Position numbers and translations under genes: made by a program. From NCBI RefSeq assembly GCF_036194065.1, contig NZ_CP108095.1, positions 558,001 to 622,000 on the forward strand: a stretch of DNA of 64,000 bases, given 5' to 3'. Source of the DNA: Streptomyces sp. NBC_00239 (GTDB lineage: Bacteria > Actinomycetota > Actinomycetes > Streptomycetales > Streptomycetaceae). The notes beneath the pieces were generated by a model. It had not been told where the DNA came from. It ran no database searches and saw nothing but the letters and a program-made list of their open reading frames with translations. Below, one piece after another: positions 17,199 through 25,777 of this stretch; within the stretch, counting starts at the first letter, position 1, and each line of letters opens with the position of its first letter.

Positions 17199-17849
17199 CT
17201 ACGGCCCGGCGACGGCCGGTTCCCCGGACCGGCTCGGGCCGGCGGACCAGCCGGGCGGGCCCCGGCGTACCACCGCATCGGCCAGCAGTACCTCGTGCGG
17301 TGACGCGCCCCCGTCCCGCCGCTCGCGGCCGACGGGGGGCCGCGGGTCCTGCGGGCCGTTCGCCGCGGTCCACGGGACGAAGAGGGACCGCAGGCGTACG
17401 GCCAGGTGATCGAGCCGGTCGTGTACCGCGGTCCCCAGCCACGAGCAGGAGATCTCGGCGGCGTGCAGGGCCCAGCCGACGACGAGGGTCAGCGCGGCGT
17501 ACGACACGCCCCACGGGCCGTCGTGAGCGAGGGCCACGGAGGGGGTCGGGGCGTCGCCGAGGTGCCCGAGCCACCAGCAGGTGGCCGCCTGGGCGAGGAC
17601 CATGGCGCTCAGGCCGGTGCTCAGCGAGCGCTGTCGCCCGGCCCGCGGCAGCGCCACGGCGAACAGCACCGGTACGGCGACCAGGCACGCGGTCGCCGAC
17701 AGCATGCCCCCGAACACCAGCCGGTTCCCCACGGCCGCCAGCGCGGCCGCCACCACGGCGAACGCGGCAGCGCGCGCGACGCCTCTTCCGGACCCCGTGG
17801 TCGAACGGGGAAGGGAAGGCGAGGGGCACTGATGGACGCGCGCCGTCAT
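17199..17849 (-). CDS. Predicted membrane protein
   Basis: 216 residues of unknown function. Hydrophobic segments near 25-45, 48-70, 80-100 and 108-130 suggest about four membrane spans, followed by a basic, proline-rich cytoplasmic tail. ATG 17849 is used; ATG 17861 (four residues longer) sits directly after GAGG, which is too close to serve it. It lies upstream of the GNAT gene on the same strand but is separated by a 224-base repeat-containing gap, so co-transcription is uncertain. Confidence 0.65.
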   Translation of the reverse strand: MTARVHQCPSPSLPRSTTGSGRGVARAAAFAVVAAALAAVGNRLVFGGMLSATACLVAVPVLFAVALPRAGRQRSLSTGLSAMVLAQAATCWWLGHLGDAPTPSVALAHDGPWGVSYAALTLVVGWALHAAEISCSWLGTAVHDRLDHLAVRLRSLFVPWTAANGPQDPRPPVGRERRDGGASPHEVLLADAVVRRGPPGWSAGPSRSGEPAVAGP

Positions 17850-18005
17850 GACAGGACCCATCCTCGGTGACCGGACGGCCGACGCGCGCGGGAATACGAC
17901 GACCGCCCTATCCGAACCTTCGCTCTAGCACGGCTCCCAACGGGGCAAATGGGGCGTCCCGCAGGACCCTCAGTCGGCGCAGCGGGTCCTCGTACTTCCC
18001 GGAGG

Positions 18006-18740
18006 TCACCGGGCGCTCGCGGCGGGACGCACGACGATCTCGTTGACGTCGGCCCCGGCCGGCTGAGCGACGGCGTAGGCAATGGCCTCGGCGATGGCGG
18101 ACGCCGGCAGCGCCACGGCGCGATAGGCCTTCATGGCCTCCCTGGCGACAGGATCGGAGATCCCCTCGGCCAGCTCGGACTCGGTCACGCCCGGAGAGAC
18201 CAGAGTGACGCGGACCGAGCCGTCCGACTCCTGGCGCAGGCCTTCGGATACCGCGCGGACGGCGAACTTGGTGGCGCAGTAGACAGCCGCGGTGGGCGAC
18301 ACCTCGTACGCACCGACGGAGGCGACGTTCACGAAGTGCCCGCCGCCCTGGGCGCGCATCACGGGCAGGGCAGCGGCGATCCCGTGCAGCACGCCTCGCA
18401 CGTTCACGTCGATCATCCGGTCCCATTCGTCGACCTTCAGCGCTTCCAGCGGCGAGAGCGGCATCACCCCGGCGTTGTTGACCACCACGTCCACTCGGCC
18501 GCAATGCTCCCGGGCGGCGGCCACGAAGGCCCGTACATCGGCGGCGTCGGTGACGTCCAGCCGCCGGAAGGCCGCGGTGCCACCCGCCTCCTCGATCTCC
18601 CGGCTCAGCGCATCGAGCCGATCGGTGCGCCGTGCGCCCAGGAACAACCGGTGGCCGTCGGCAGCGAGCCGCCGAGCCGTCGCCTCCCCGATCCCGCTGC
18701 TGGCTCCGGTAATGGCCACGACCTTGGCTTCGTTCCTCAT
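18006..18740 (-). CDS. Short-chain dehydrogenase/reductase
   Basis: A 244-residue classical SDR, cytosolic NAD(P)-dependent oxidoreductase. Cofactor motif TGASSGIG (11-18), NNAG (near 88), catalytic Ser in NVASVGAY and YxxxK in YCATK. An Arg-rich segment after beta-2 (ARRTDRL) suggests NADPH preference. The substrate is unknown. It is divergent from the remains of an XRE/MmyB-type regulator, a pairing often seen in actinomycetes, so its regulation may be lost here. Confidence 0.92.
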   Translation of the reverse strand: MRNEAKVVAITGASSGIGEATARRLAADGHRLFLGARRTDRLDALSREIEEAGGTAAFRRLDVTDAADVRAFVAAAREHCGRVDVVVNNAGVMPLSPLEALKVDEWDRMIDVNVRGVLHGIAAALPVMRAQGGGHFVNVASVGAYEVSPTAAVYCATKFAVRAVSEGLRQESDGSVRVTLVSPGVTESELAEGISDPVAREAMKAYRAVALPASAIAEAIAYAVAQPAGADVNEIVVRPAASAR

Positions 18741-18863
18741 ACCTGCCCCACTCCTCGTTCGAAACGGATGGCTCCGCCCGACGAGTCTGTGCAAGCAGAA
18801 GCCGGCCAACCAGGACGCACCACACCCAGGCAGCACGCCTCCCCCACCCCTTAGCCTGTCGCC

Positions 18864-19321
18864 ATGACGGTGACCGGCAACCTCCTCGGAGAGTTCCTCC
18901 GCGCGCGCAGGGCGGCCCTGGGGCCGCAGGACGTCGGCGTGGCGAGCCACGGCGTACGCAGGGTCGCCGGTCTGCGCCGCGAAGAGGTCGCCGCCCTGGC
19001 CGGAATGAACACGGACTACTACGCATCACACCGGACGACCCGCGCCTGCGGTCCCTCGTCCACACCCTGACCGCCCGCAGCCCTGACTTCGCACGCCTGT
19101 GGACCACCCATGACGTCCTGAGCAAGACCCAGGACACCAAACACCTGCACCACCCGACGGTCGGCCCCCTGACCGTGACCTACCAGTCCTTCGACGTGCG
19201 CGCCGCCCCGGGCCAACAACTCGTCGTCTACCAACCCGATCCCGACGACCCCACCGCCGAAGCCGTCTTCCGGCTCGCCGTTCGAACCGCGGGGCCCCTG
19301 CCTGGTGACGCCGCCCGGTAG
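18864..19321 (+). pseudogene. XRE/MmyB-type regulator with internal deletion and frameshift
   Basis: The first 53 codons give an intact start of an XRE regulator (LGEFLRARRAALGP, VRRVAGLRREEVAALAGMNTDYY). The frame is then lost just after DYY at about 19022. The +1 frame continues as the C-terminal part of the MmyB ligand-binding domain (LRSLVHTLTARSPDFARLW, HPTVGPLTVTYQSFDV, QQLVVYQPDPDD) and stops at 19319-19321. The end of the HTH and the first half of the sensor domain are missing. The simplest reading is a deletion of several hundred bases. Only a 68-residue truncated HTH fragment could be made. Confidence 0.82.
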
Positions 19322-19493
19322 GTGGCTCGGAGTACTGGTGGTGGGGTGGTGCGTCGCCTCGGAGGCACCTGAGGCCCGTGCAACCGCCGACCCGGCGCTG
19401 CCGACGGCTGTACCGCCAACTCCGCTGCACTGCACGGGAATTGTCTTGCCGATCGGGTTTCGTGTGGAGTGTTCATGGCGAAATACTTCAACC

Positions 19494-20612
19494 ATGGGCT
19501 TATCGCCGGTTGCCGGCCATCCTGCTGTCGCTGTATTCCGAGAGCCCCGAGGCGGGCGGCCCGTCCCGCTCTTGGGTCCACGGGTCGACCGCGAGGCGAA
19601 GCGGACCGCGCGCGTGCTGGCCGCGGTGTCGACCCATGGCAGACCTGTCGAGCGCACCGTCGCACTGCGGCAGGCTGCCACGGCCGCCGGTGAGTTGGCG
19701 GCCGCGCTGTCGGATCTGGCCCCGGCCTTGGTCGGTGAGGGACTGCCGGCGGAGTCGACCAGTCAGTCGTTCTTCCGGGTCCGCGAGGGGGAACTGTCGG
19801 ATCAGCAGGCTGCCCTGCACGGTGTCCTGGTCGTCCACCGCGGTCTGGAGGATCTGTGTGATGCTCCGCTGTCGGGTTCCGACCTGGCGCTGGAGGTGAC
19901 CGGGATGCGGCAGTCGGTGCTCGACCTCACCGGCGCAGCACCGGGCGCAGACCATGGCTCCGTCCAGCCGGTGGCCGTCCCCGAGGCCGGTGCGGGACCG
20001 TCGTCGGAGAGTGTGTGGAGTGCTCGGTGGCTCATCGGGCACCAGGTCCATGTCCTGTTCAACATCTGCGCCGCGGTCGCCGTGGCCGACGCCACCGACT
20101 CTCTGCGGCTCGGCGACGGCGATGCCGCGCTCACGCGGCTGGCCGATGCGACGGTCTACGTGCGCGGCTTCCCCGCGGCGATGGCCCACGCCAGTTCGAT
20201 CCCGGCCGACTACTACATGGCGGCGATACGCCACACCATGGCACCTCCGTCGGTGGACGTCCCGTTGAGCGGGCGCCAGCACCGCGGATACAAGCTGTTC
20301 CGGGCGGCGATGAAGGACCTGCTGTCCGTGGTTCCCGATTCCCACGAGCACTTGGCGGCCCGCGCCCCGGAGCTGGCCGAGGCACGGGACGCTCTCCTGG
20401 AAGCCGACCTCGTGGACGGTGAACGCCACGTCACCCTCGCGTACTCGATGGTGCACCTGCGTCGTTCCATCGCTCAGAAACCCGAAGGCCCCGACAACGC
20501 CGTCGCCGAACTACGGCTCATGCGCCATCGCCGCGCGGCCCAGTACGCCTCGCTGATCCGATTCGGGGACCACTACATCGCCGATGCCGTGGCCGGCCTT
20601 CGCCACTCGTGA
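19494..20612 (+). CDS. Conserved-looking protein of unknown function beside an oxygenase
   Basis: 372 residues, soluble and mostly helical, not recognised. Distinct features are LIGHQVHVLFNICAAVAVADA (about 182-202), PADYYMAAIRHTM and a C-terminal LMRHRRAAQYASLIRFGDHYIADAV. Scattered His, Asp and Glu within helices could suit a metal-binding helical enzyme, but I cannot name a family. The start is uncertain: ATG 19494 (no RBS) or GTG 19464 in the same frame. The oxygenase gene begins 42 bases downstream on the same strand, so the two probably form an operon and act on one substrate (inference). Confidence 0.65.
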   Translation: MGLSPVAGHPAVAVFREPRGGRPVPLLGPRVDREAKRTARVLAAVSTHGRPVERTVALRQAATAAGELAAALSDLAPALVGEGLPAESTSQSFFRVREGELSDQQAALHGVLVVHRGLEDLCDAPLSGSDLALEVTGMRQSVLDLTGAAPGADHGSVQPVAVPEAGAGPSSESVWSARWLIGHQVHVLFNICAAVAVADATDSLRLGDGDAALTRLADATVYVRGFPAAMAHASSIPADYYMAAIRHTMAPPSVDVPLSGRQHRGYKLFRAAMKDLLSVVPDSHEHLAARAPELAEARDALLEADLVDGERHVTLAYSMVHLRRSIAQKPEGPDNAVAELRLMRHRRAAQYASLIRFGDHYIADAVAGLRHS

Positions 20613-20653
20613 GTCCGCGCGTCCGCCGCCCACACCCCCGGCAGGAGACTCCC

Positions 20654-21664
20654 ATGCCCGAGACGACGCCCGACACCACCCGTAGCACCGTCCTCGCCGC
20701 AGACCGGAAACTGGACCCCGCCGATGCCGACGCGTGTGACCGCCTGGCCCGCACCCTGTGCAGCCGCGGGCACGACCAGGTCGACAGCCCCGAGTGGGTG
20801 GCCCGGGCCCGGGACGCCTGGGAAGGCCTTCCGCTACCGCTGCGCCGTGAGGTGCGCCGGTTCCGAAGGCATTCCGGCCCGCACGGCACCTTGGTGATCG
20901 GCGGCCTGCCCGTCGATCAGGCGGCCCTGCCCGCGACACCAACCGTTCCCGGCTCGGTCCAGCGCCGGGCCACCGTCTCGGCCGCGGTGCTCACCATGGT
21001 GGCCTGCGGGCTCGGCGAGCCTCTCGCCTACCGGGCTGAGAAATCCGGCGCCCTCGTGCAGGACGTCGTGCCCGTGCCCGGGCAGGAGAGCTTCCACGGC
21101 AACGCCGGTTCGGTGCCGTTGTCCTTCCACACCGAGAACGGCTTCCACCCCCACCCGCCCGACTTCGTGGTCTTCCTGTGCCTGCGCGCCGACCACGACC
21201 GGATCGCGGGCATGCGCATCGCCGGCATCCGCCGAGCACTGCCGCTCCTCACCCCGGCCGGCCGCGACGCCCTGTTCGCACCGGAGTTCATCACCACACC
21301 ACCGCCCTCCTTCGGCCCCGACGCTGCCGCGACGGAGACCGATGTCAAGCCCCGGCCCGTGCTGTCGGGAGCAGCCGAGGATCCCGACATACGGATGGCC
21401 CAACTCGTCACCACCCCGCTCACCCCTCGGGCCGCCGCGGCGCTGACCGAATTCGGCCGCGCCTGCGAGGCGACCGCGCGCACCCTTCGCCTGAATCCAG
21501 GCGACCTGGTCGTCATCGACAACCGCGTCGCGGTCCATGGCCGCACCGCATTCCACCCCCGTTACGACGGAGCAGACCGCTGGCTGCAACGCACGTACGT
21601 CACCACCGACCTGCGCCGCTCCCGCGACCACCGCCCCCACGACGGCCACGTACTTGCCCACTGA
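20654..21664 (+). CDS. Clavaminate synthase-like Fe(II)/2-oxoglutarate oxygenase
   Basis: A 336-residue TauD/TfdA-superfamily protein related to AsnO, VioC and clavaminate synthase. These hydroxylate free or carrier-bound amino acids such as Asn or Arg. The iron triad is H159-T-E161 (SFHTENGFHPHPPDF) and H295 (NRVAVHGRTAF). R313 or R309 (RWLQRTYV) should bind 2-oxoglutarate. GCAGGAG lies 7-8 bases before the ATG. The C-terminus TTDLRRSRDHRP is typical of the subgroup. Its partner gene upstream is unknown. The likely role is amino-acid beta- or gamma-hydroxylation in a small pathway; the substrate cannot be read. Confidence 0.87.
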   Translation: MPETTPDTTRSTVLAADRKLDPADADACDRLARTLCSRGHDQVDSPEWVARARDAWEGLPLPLRREVRRFRRHSGPHGTLVIGGLPVDQAALPATPTVPGSVQRRATVSAAVLTMVACGLGEPLAYRAEKSGALVQDVVPVPGQESFHGNAGSVPLSFHTENGFHPHPPDFVVFLCLRADHDRIAGMRIAGIRRALPLLTPAGRDALFAPEFITTPPPSFGPDAAATETDVKPRPVLSGAAEDPDIRMAQLVTTPLTPRAAAALTEFGRACEATARTLRLNPGDLVVIDNRVAVHGRTAFHPRYDGADRWLQRTYVTTDLRRSRDHRPHDGHVLAH

Positions 21665-22014
21665 CCGGCCACACCGCCGCCGTGCCGCCGAGGGGCACGA
21701 CCCTGAGGCCGCCACGCGAACCGCCGGCGTTCCGATGGCAGTCCGACCACGTCGAGCGGTCGCGCTCTCTCGACGAACCGCCGGTGGGGCCGCTCGTCGT
21801 GATCGAGGCCGAGCGGATCGTCTACACCGAGCACTGGCTGCGGCGCGAGGGGTTCTCGCCGCGTCACTTCTGGACCCGATCGGACCGGTAGCCGGGATCC
21901 ACCGGCCGGTTGACGGGCGCAGCGCCTCCCTGCCTACCGAAGGGTAGTTATATTTTGAGCGGCCCAGCTCACTCGTCGAGTGGGGTGCGCGGGCCTCAAC
22001 CATGGGAATGCAGC
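21665..22014. other. Gap with a possible gene remnant
   Basis: 350 bases after the oxygenase. One plus-strand frame ending at 21891 reads like a real protein end (GPLVVIEAERIVYTEHWLRR) but has no credible start, so it may be the 3' remnant of a lost gene. The AT-richer stretch near 21945-21960 (TAGTTATATTTT) probably belongs to the promoter of the next gene. Confidence 0.35.
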
Positions 22015-23130
22015 ATGAAATTGACACACCGTCGAGGCGGATCCTTGCTGTCGGGGCTGACCGCGGGGATGGCGGCCACCGCTCTCGTCTTTGGGCTGGC
22101 CACGTCGGCCGGTGCCGCTCAGCTCCCGAGTACGGCGAGGGCCGGAGTGAAGCCGGCGCCCACCGTCTCGGCGCCGAAGGTGAAGCCCGGACGGGACATA
22201 CCGCCGATCTTCTATTTCGGCACCATCAACAGCTTCGGGCAGAACGCCGAGCACGAGCGGATCACCCGCGCGGCGCTCGCCTGCGCGCCCGGCACCGGTC
22301 CCGGCGCGGCCGGTACGTGCTTCCAGCCCGGCTCTCTTCGCCAGCTGGCAGGAGCGAACGGGACGACCGGCGCCATCGGTGCGCCGGACATGGACGAGAC
22401 GCTCACCGAAGCAGCGCACTGCGACGGCGCCGACTACCTCAACGCGGCCGGCTACCCCCGGACGCGGGCGCAGGCCACATCGGTGCTGCTGACGTGCATC
22501 GCGCACCTCAAGGGCCAGTTCAACCACGGGGTGGACCGTGCGGCCGCGCTCGTGAACACCGCGGGCACCGTCAGCTCCTCCGACACCGACCTCTCCTCCG
22601 ACTGCACCTTCGTGCTGGGCGTTGCGGGCCGCGGCAAGTGCAATGCCATCGAGGGGTTCGGCCGGGCTCTGCACGGGACCCAGGACTTCTACTCACACAG
22701 CAACTGGGCGGACCAGTCGGACAGCAGGTCCGCCCTCGGCATCAACAACCCGCCGGGCCTGGCCCGTACCGGCGCGGCGCCGTTCCTCCGGATGGACGCC
22801 GCGGCGCCTTCGGCCTCCGACATCCCCGGTGACCTCACGACGGGCTGTTTCAGCCTCAATCCGTGGGGCTGCGGGAAGCGGATCACGCACGGCGTGCTGA
22901 ACAAGGACAACGGGATCATCAACGCCGCCACCGGGGAGGCCACGTCCCCGACCACGCCCCGGGGGCAGGTCGCCGGCAACTTCAACGCTGCCGTCCAGGC
23001 GGCCATCGCCGACACCCGCTCCCAGTGGACCGGCTTCCGCAGCACCCTCATCGCCCGGTACGGCACCGCCCGGGGAGAGCGCATGGCGTGCGCCATCACC
23101 CAGGACAACCCGGTGCGCGACTGCCGCTAG
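22015..23130 (+). CDS. Exported CinY-like protein
   Basis: 371 residues. A signal peptide (1-about 34: MKLTHRRGG, hydrophobic core, then TSAGAAQ) indicates Sec export. The domain resembles the CinY protein found near the cinnamycin cluster and widely in Streptomyces. Its signature H220-GTQDFYSHSNW, together with upstream LTCIAHLKGQFNHGVD, recalls the His/Asp-rich metal site of zinc-dependent phospholipase C-like proteins. Seven or more Cys suggest disulphides. Enzymatic activity is not established. GGGAA precedes the ATG. No lanthipeptide genes are nearby. Confidence 0.72.
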   Translation: MKLTHRRGGSLLSGLTAGMAATALVFGLATSAGAAQLPSTARAGVKPAPTVSAPKVKPGRDIPPIFYFGTINSFGQNAEHERITRAALACAPGTGPGAAGTCFQPGSLRQLAGANGTTGAIGAPDMDETLTEAAHCDGADYLNAAGYPRTRAQATSVLLTCIAHLKGQFNHGVDRAAALVNTAGTVSSSDTDLSSDCTFVLGVAGRGKCNAIEGFGRALHGTQDFYSHSNWADQSDSRSALGINNPPGLARTGAAPFLRMDAAAPSASDIPGDLTTGCFSLNPWGCGKRITHGVLNKDNGIINAATGEATSPTTPRGQVAGNFNAAVQAAIADTRSQWTGFRSTLIARYGTARGERMACAITQDNPVRDCR

Positions 23131-23475
23131 CGTCCACACCAGGGCGACCTCGGCGCGGCGAGCAGCACCTTCGCGGCGGCACGGCCGCGCCGACCGACGT
23201 GAGCACTGCCACCGGGACGATGTCCGGTGTCGCGCTCACCACCACGTCCGCGCCCGAGTCGGCGGCGGCCCGCCGGCAACCGTGGGTGTGCCCTCGTGCC
23301 TGCGTCGGCCGGCACGGGGCACACCCGGTCCCCCGCGCGGCCCGCACCTGCGGGAACGCGAACCGCAGCTCGCGCCGAAGAGCGCCCGCGCCGTCCGGAA
23401 GGGCGGTCGGAGCCAACTATTCGCGCGTCACCCGGGGTTGTTTATCAAACGGGTCGACCCGTATCGTAAATCGGT
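23131..23475. promoter_or_regulatory. Gap with the TetR promoter and a palindromic operator
   Basis: 345 bases without a gene. Near the right end an AT-richer stretch precedes a perfect 14-bp palindrome ACGGGTCGACCCGT at 23449-23462, 13 bases before the TetR ATG. This is the expected place for an autoregulatory operator. The rest shows no feature. Confidence 0.5.
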
Positions 23476-24063
23476 ATGAGCTCCGTTCCGTCCTCCAGGG
23501 GACGTCCCAGGGATCCCCGCTCGCACGAGGCGATCGTCGGCGCGGCCACCGAGCTGCTGATCGAAGTCGGTTACGCCGCGACATCGATCGGGGCGGTGGC
23601 CTCCCGCGCAGGTGTCGGCAAGGACACGGTCTACCGGCGGTGGCGGGGCAAGCCGGAGCTGGTGTTCGAGGCCGTGTTCACGACCACCGACCACGCACCG
23701 GTCCCGGACACCGGAACGCTGGACGGGGACATGACCGCACTGCTGGGGGGCCTGATCGACGAGTTCCACGCACCTGCCGCCGCGGCGGCGCTCCCGGGGC
23801 TGCTCGCCGACTTCGCCGCCGATCCGGTGCTGAAGGCCCGCATCCGCGGCGACTTCCTGGCCCCCTCGAAGGAGCGGTTGCAGATCGTCTTCGAACGTGC
23901 CGTGGCGCGCGGGGAGATCGCGGCCGGCACACCCGTGGACCTGGTCCTGGACACGTTGGCAGGAGCCGTGTTCTTCCACGTCGGTCTGGTCGGGGAACAC
24001 CCCGACCGCCGGCTGGCCGGCCGGCTGGCCGCTGTCATAGCCAAAGGAATCGAGATCCGATGA
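23476..24063 (+). CDS. TetR/AcrR family regulator
   Basis: 195 residues. The N-terminal HTH is typical (EAIVGAATELLIEVGYAATSIGAVASRAGVGKDTVYRRWRGK, given in parts: EAIVGAATELLIEVGY, then GVGKDTVYRRWRGK), followed by a TetR_C-like ligand domain. No Shine-Dalgarno is evident. The stop overlaps the start of a small membrane-protein gene (ATGA), so the two are translationally coupled and that protein is the obvious target. A 14-bp palindrome lies just upstream. Confidence 0.9.
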   Translation: MSSVPSSRGRPRDPRSHEAIVGAATELLIEVGYAATSIGAVASRAGVGKDTVYRRWRGKPELVFEAVFTTTDHAPVPDTGTLDGDMTALLGGLIDEFHAPAAAAALPGLLADFAADPVLKARIRGDFLAPSKERLQIVFERAVARGEIAAGTPVDLVLDTLAGAVFFHVGLVGEHPDRRLAGRLAAVIAKGIEIR

Positions 24064-24440
24064 ACGGCTGGCTCCTCGCAGCGGGCATCACCGCGTTCGG
24101 TGTGGCCGTGGCGCACATCGTCGGCGGGCACCGGGACGTCGTGCGCCCGCTGCTGTCCTGCGGACTCGCAGACGAACCCAAGCGCGTCCTGCATGCCGTG
24201 TGGCACATGGTGAGCGTCGACCTGGTGCTCTCCGCAGCCGCCTTGGTCTACCTCGCGCTGGCGGACGATAGGTCAGCGACCGGCCCGATGGCGTGGTTCG
24301 TGGCCGCGCACTTCGCCGCGTACGCAGTCGCCTTCCTGGTCGTCACGCTGTCGGTCGGCTGGCCGAAGCCCCTGCTCCGGCTGCCGCAGTGGATTCTTCT
24401 CCTGCCGGTCGCGCTCCTGACGGCGGCGGGTGCCGTGTAG
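24060..24440 (+). CDS. Small four-span membrane protein
   Basis: 126 residues with about four membrane spans (near 1-20, 50-72, 78-100 and 105-126) and no long loops. The first span contains AHIVGGHRDVVRPLL, and HAVWHMVS precedes the second; the His residues could bind metal or haem, but this is speculation. The 4-base overlap with the TetR gene implies a regulator-target pair. Family not recognised. Confidence 0.78.
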   Translation: MNGWLLAAGITAFGVAVAHIVGGHRDVVRPLLSCGLADEPKRVLHAVWHMVSVDLVLSAAALVYLALADDRSATGPMAWFVAAHFAAYAVAFLVVTLSVGWPKPLLRLPQWILLLPVALLTAAGAV

Positions 24441-24748
24441 CGACGAGCCCGCCGGGTGTACGGCGTAAGTGCCTAGCGTTCCCGGCCGCCCTCGGCGAAG
24501 GAGTCTGCCGGGTTCGCGCCGCTGCTACCGGATGGCGGAGGGGGTGACGCCTGCTCTGGAGCGGCAGTCAGGTGGCCCTTCTCCGCCTCGCCGCAACGCT
24601 GTTGTCGCAAGCGACTCGTCCGCCTCGCCGGACAGGACGCGGTCTTTCCGGCCGTGTCGGTGTAAGGGTTGCGATGACCGGGCAGCAGACGCAAGGGCGT
24701 TGTGGTGGGTACCATCCGGCAGCAACACACAAGGGAGCGTGACCTGCC
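24441..24748. other. Gap, promoter region of the H1-like gene
   Basis: About 308 bases with no coding sequence. No strong hairpin was found. GGGAG stands about 10 bases before the next start. Confidence 0.4.
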
Positions 24749-25600
24749 ATGGCAGACGAAGGCGAAGCGAACACCCCCATCCAGAGCATGTACGAGCAGC
24801 GGTTTGCCGCTGACCTGGAGAAGAACCTCAGCGAGCAGGACCACATCGTCGGACAGCTCGCCGAGCTCCAGACGCGGCTGGACCAACTCCGGTCGGAGGA
24901 GACGTGGCTGACCCGGATGCAGGGAGCGATGCCGGCTCCGCCGGTGCCGCAGCCCGCGAGCGAGGAGGCAACCGCCGAAGCGGAAGACTCCGCACCTGCA
25001 TCCGTGCCCGCACCCGCCACCGGGCAGGTTCAGGCAGCCCTGCCCCAGCCCAGGCAGGAGGAGCCCACGAGCACACCGGCCCCGGCCCCGGCCCCGGCCA
25101 AGACCGCAGCCAAGAAGCCCATCAAGAAGTCGGTGTCCAAGACTCCGGCCGCGGCCGGTAAGGCACCCACGAAGACGCCGGCGAAGCGGACCCCTCGCCC
25201 GAAGGCGACCAAGGCGACCAGGGCAACCAGGACGGCCAAGGCCTCCACCACCACCGCACCTACGCCTGCGCCGGCGCCCGCGCCCGCGCCGGCCGCAGCG
25301 AAGAAGACCGCGAAGCCCACGCTCGGCGCGCTCGTCGAAGTCATCCTGAACAAGCGCGCCGGTGAGCCGTTCAAGGTCAGCGAGGTACGCACCGAGCTCG
25401 GGGCCGCCCACCCCGAGCGCTCGACCTCCGACCAGGTCGTGCGCAACACCCTGGAGAACCTCGCCAAGAAGGGCAGCATCGAGAAGGAGAACCAGCGCGG
25501 GGTGGTCCTCTTCACCAAGCCCGCAACCACTGCTGCACGGCGCGACACGGCGGCCAAGACGGCCACCGCGGCGCCCGACGCGGTACCGGTCGAAGCCTGA
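24749..25600 (+). CDS. Histone H1-like protein with coiled coil and winged helix
   Basis: 283 residues in three parts: an N-terminal coiled coil (about 12-50, LEKNLSEQDHIVGQLAELQ), a long low-complexity Lys/Ala/Pro/Thr-rich linker (about 65-188, with AKKPIKK and PAKRTPRPKATKATRATR), and a C-terminal winged-helix-like domain (about 189-263, LGALVEVILNKRAGEPFKVSE and STSDQVVRNTLENLAKKGSI). The basic Pro/Ala-rich tract resembles eukaryotic H1 tails and actinobacterial nucleoid proteins such as HupS. A DNA-binding, possibly nucleoid-associated role is inferred. Stands alone between unrelated genes. Confidence 0.78.
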   Translation: MADEGEANTPIQSMYEQRFAADLEKNLSEQDHIVGQLAELQTRLDQLRSEETWLTRMQGAMPAPPVPQPASEEATAEAEDSAPASVPAPATGQVQAALPQPRQEEPTSTPAPAPAPAKTAAKKPIKKSVSKTPAAAGKAPTKTPAKRTPRPKATKATRATRTAKASTTTAPTPAPAPAPAPAAAKKTAKPTLGALVEVILNKRAGEPFKVSEVRTELGAAHPERSTSDQVVRNTLENLAKKGSIEKENQRGVVLFTKPATTAARRDTAAKTATAAPDAVPVEA

Positions 25601-25777
25601 GGGCCCACCACCGGTTACGGTCCAGCGGCCCCTCACCCGTTGGTGTTCCCTGGCAACGCACTGCAAGCGCGCCACGGGAAGGGGCCCACCGGCCGGGCGA
25701 GCACTGCGGTCGGCAAGAGCCGTGGGCCGCATGCCGCCCGTTCACGGAGCGCTGCCCCATGCCGGCATTCCCGGCTG

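Noticed and set aside
22015..23130. Lantibiotic (cinnamycin-type) cluster suggested by the CinY-like gene
   Set aside because: CinY-like genes are widespread in Streptomyces, and no LanM, precursor peptide or cinorf7-like gene lies nearby.
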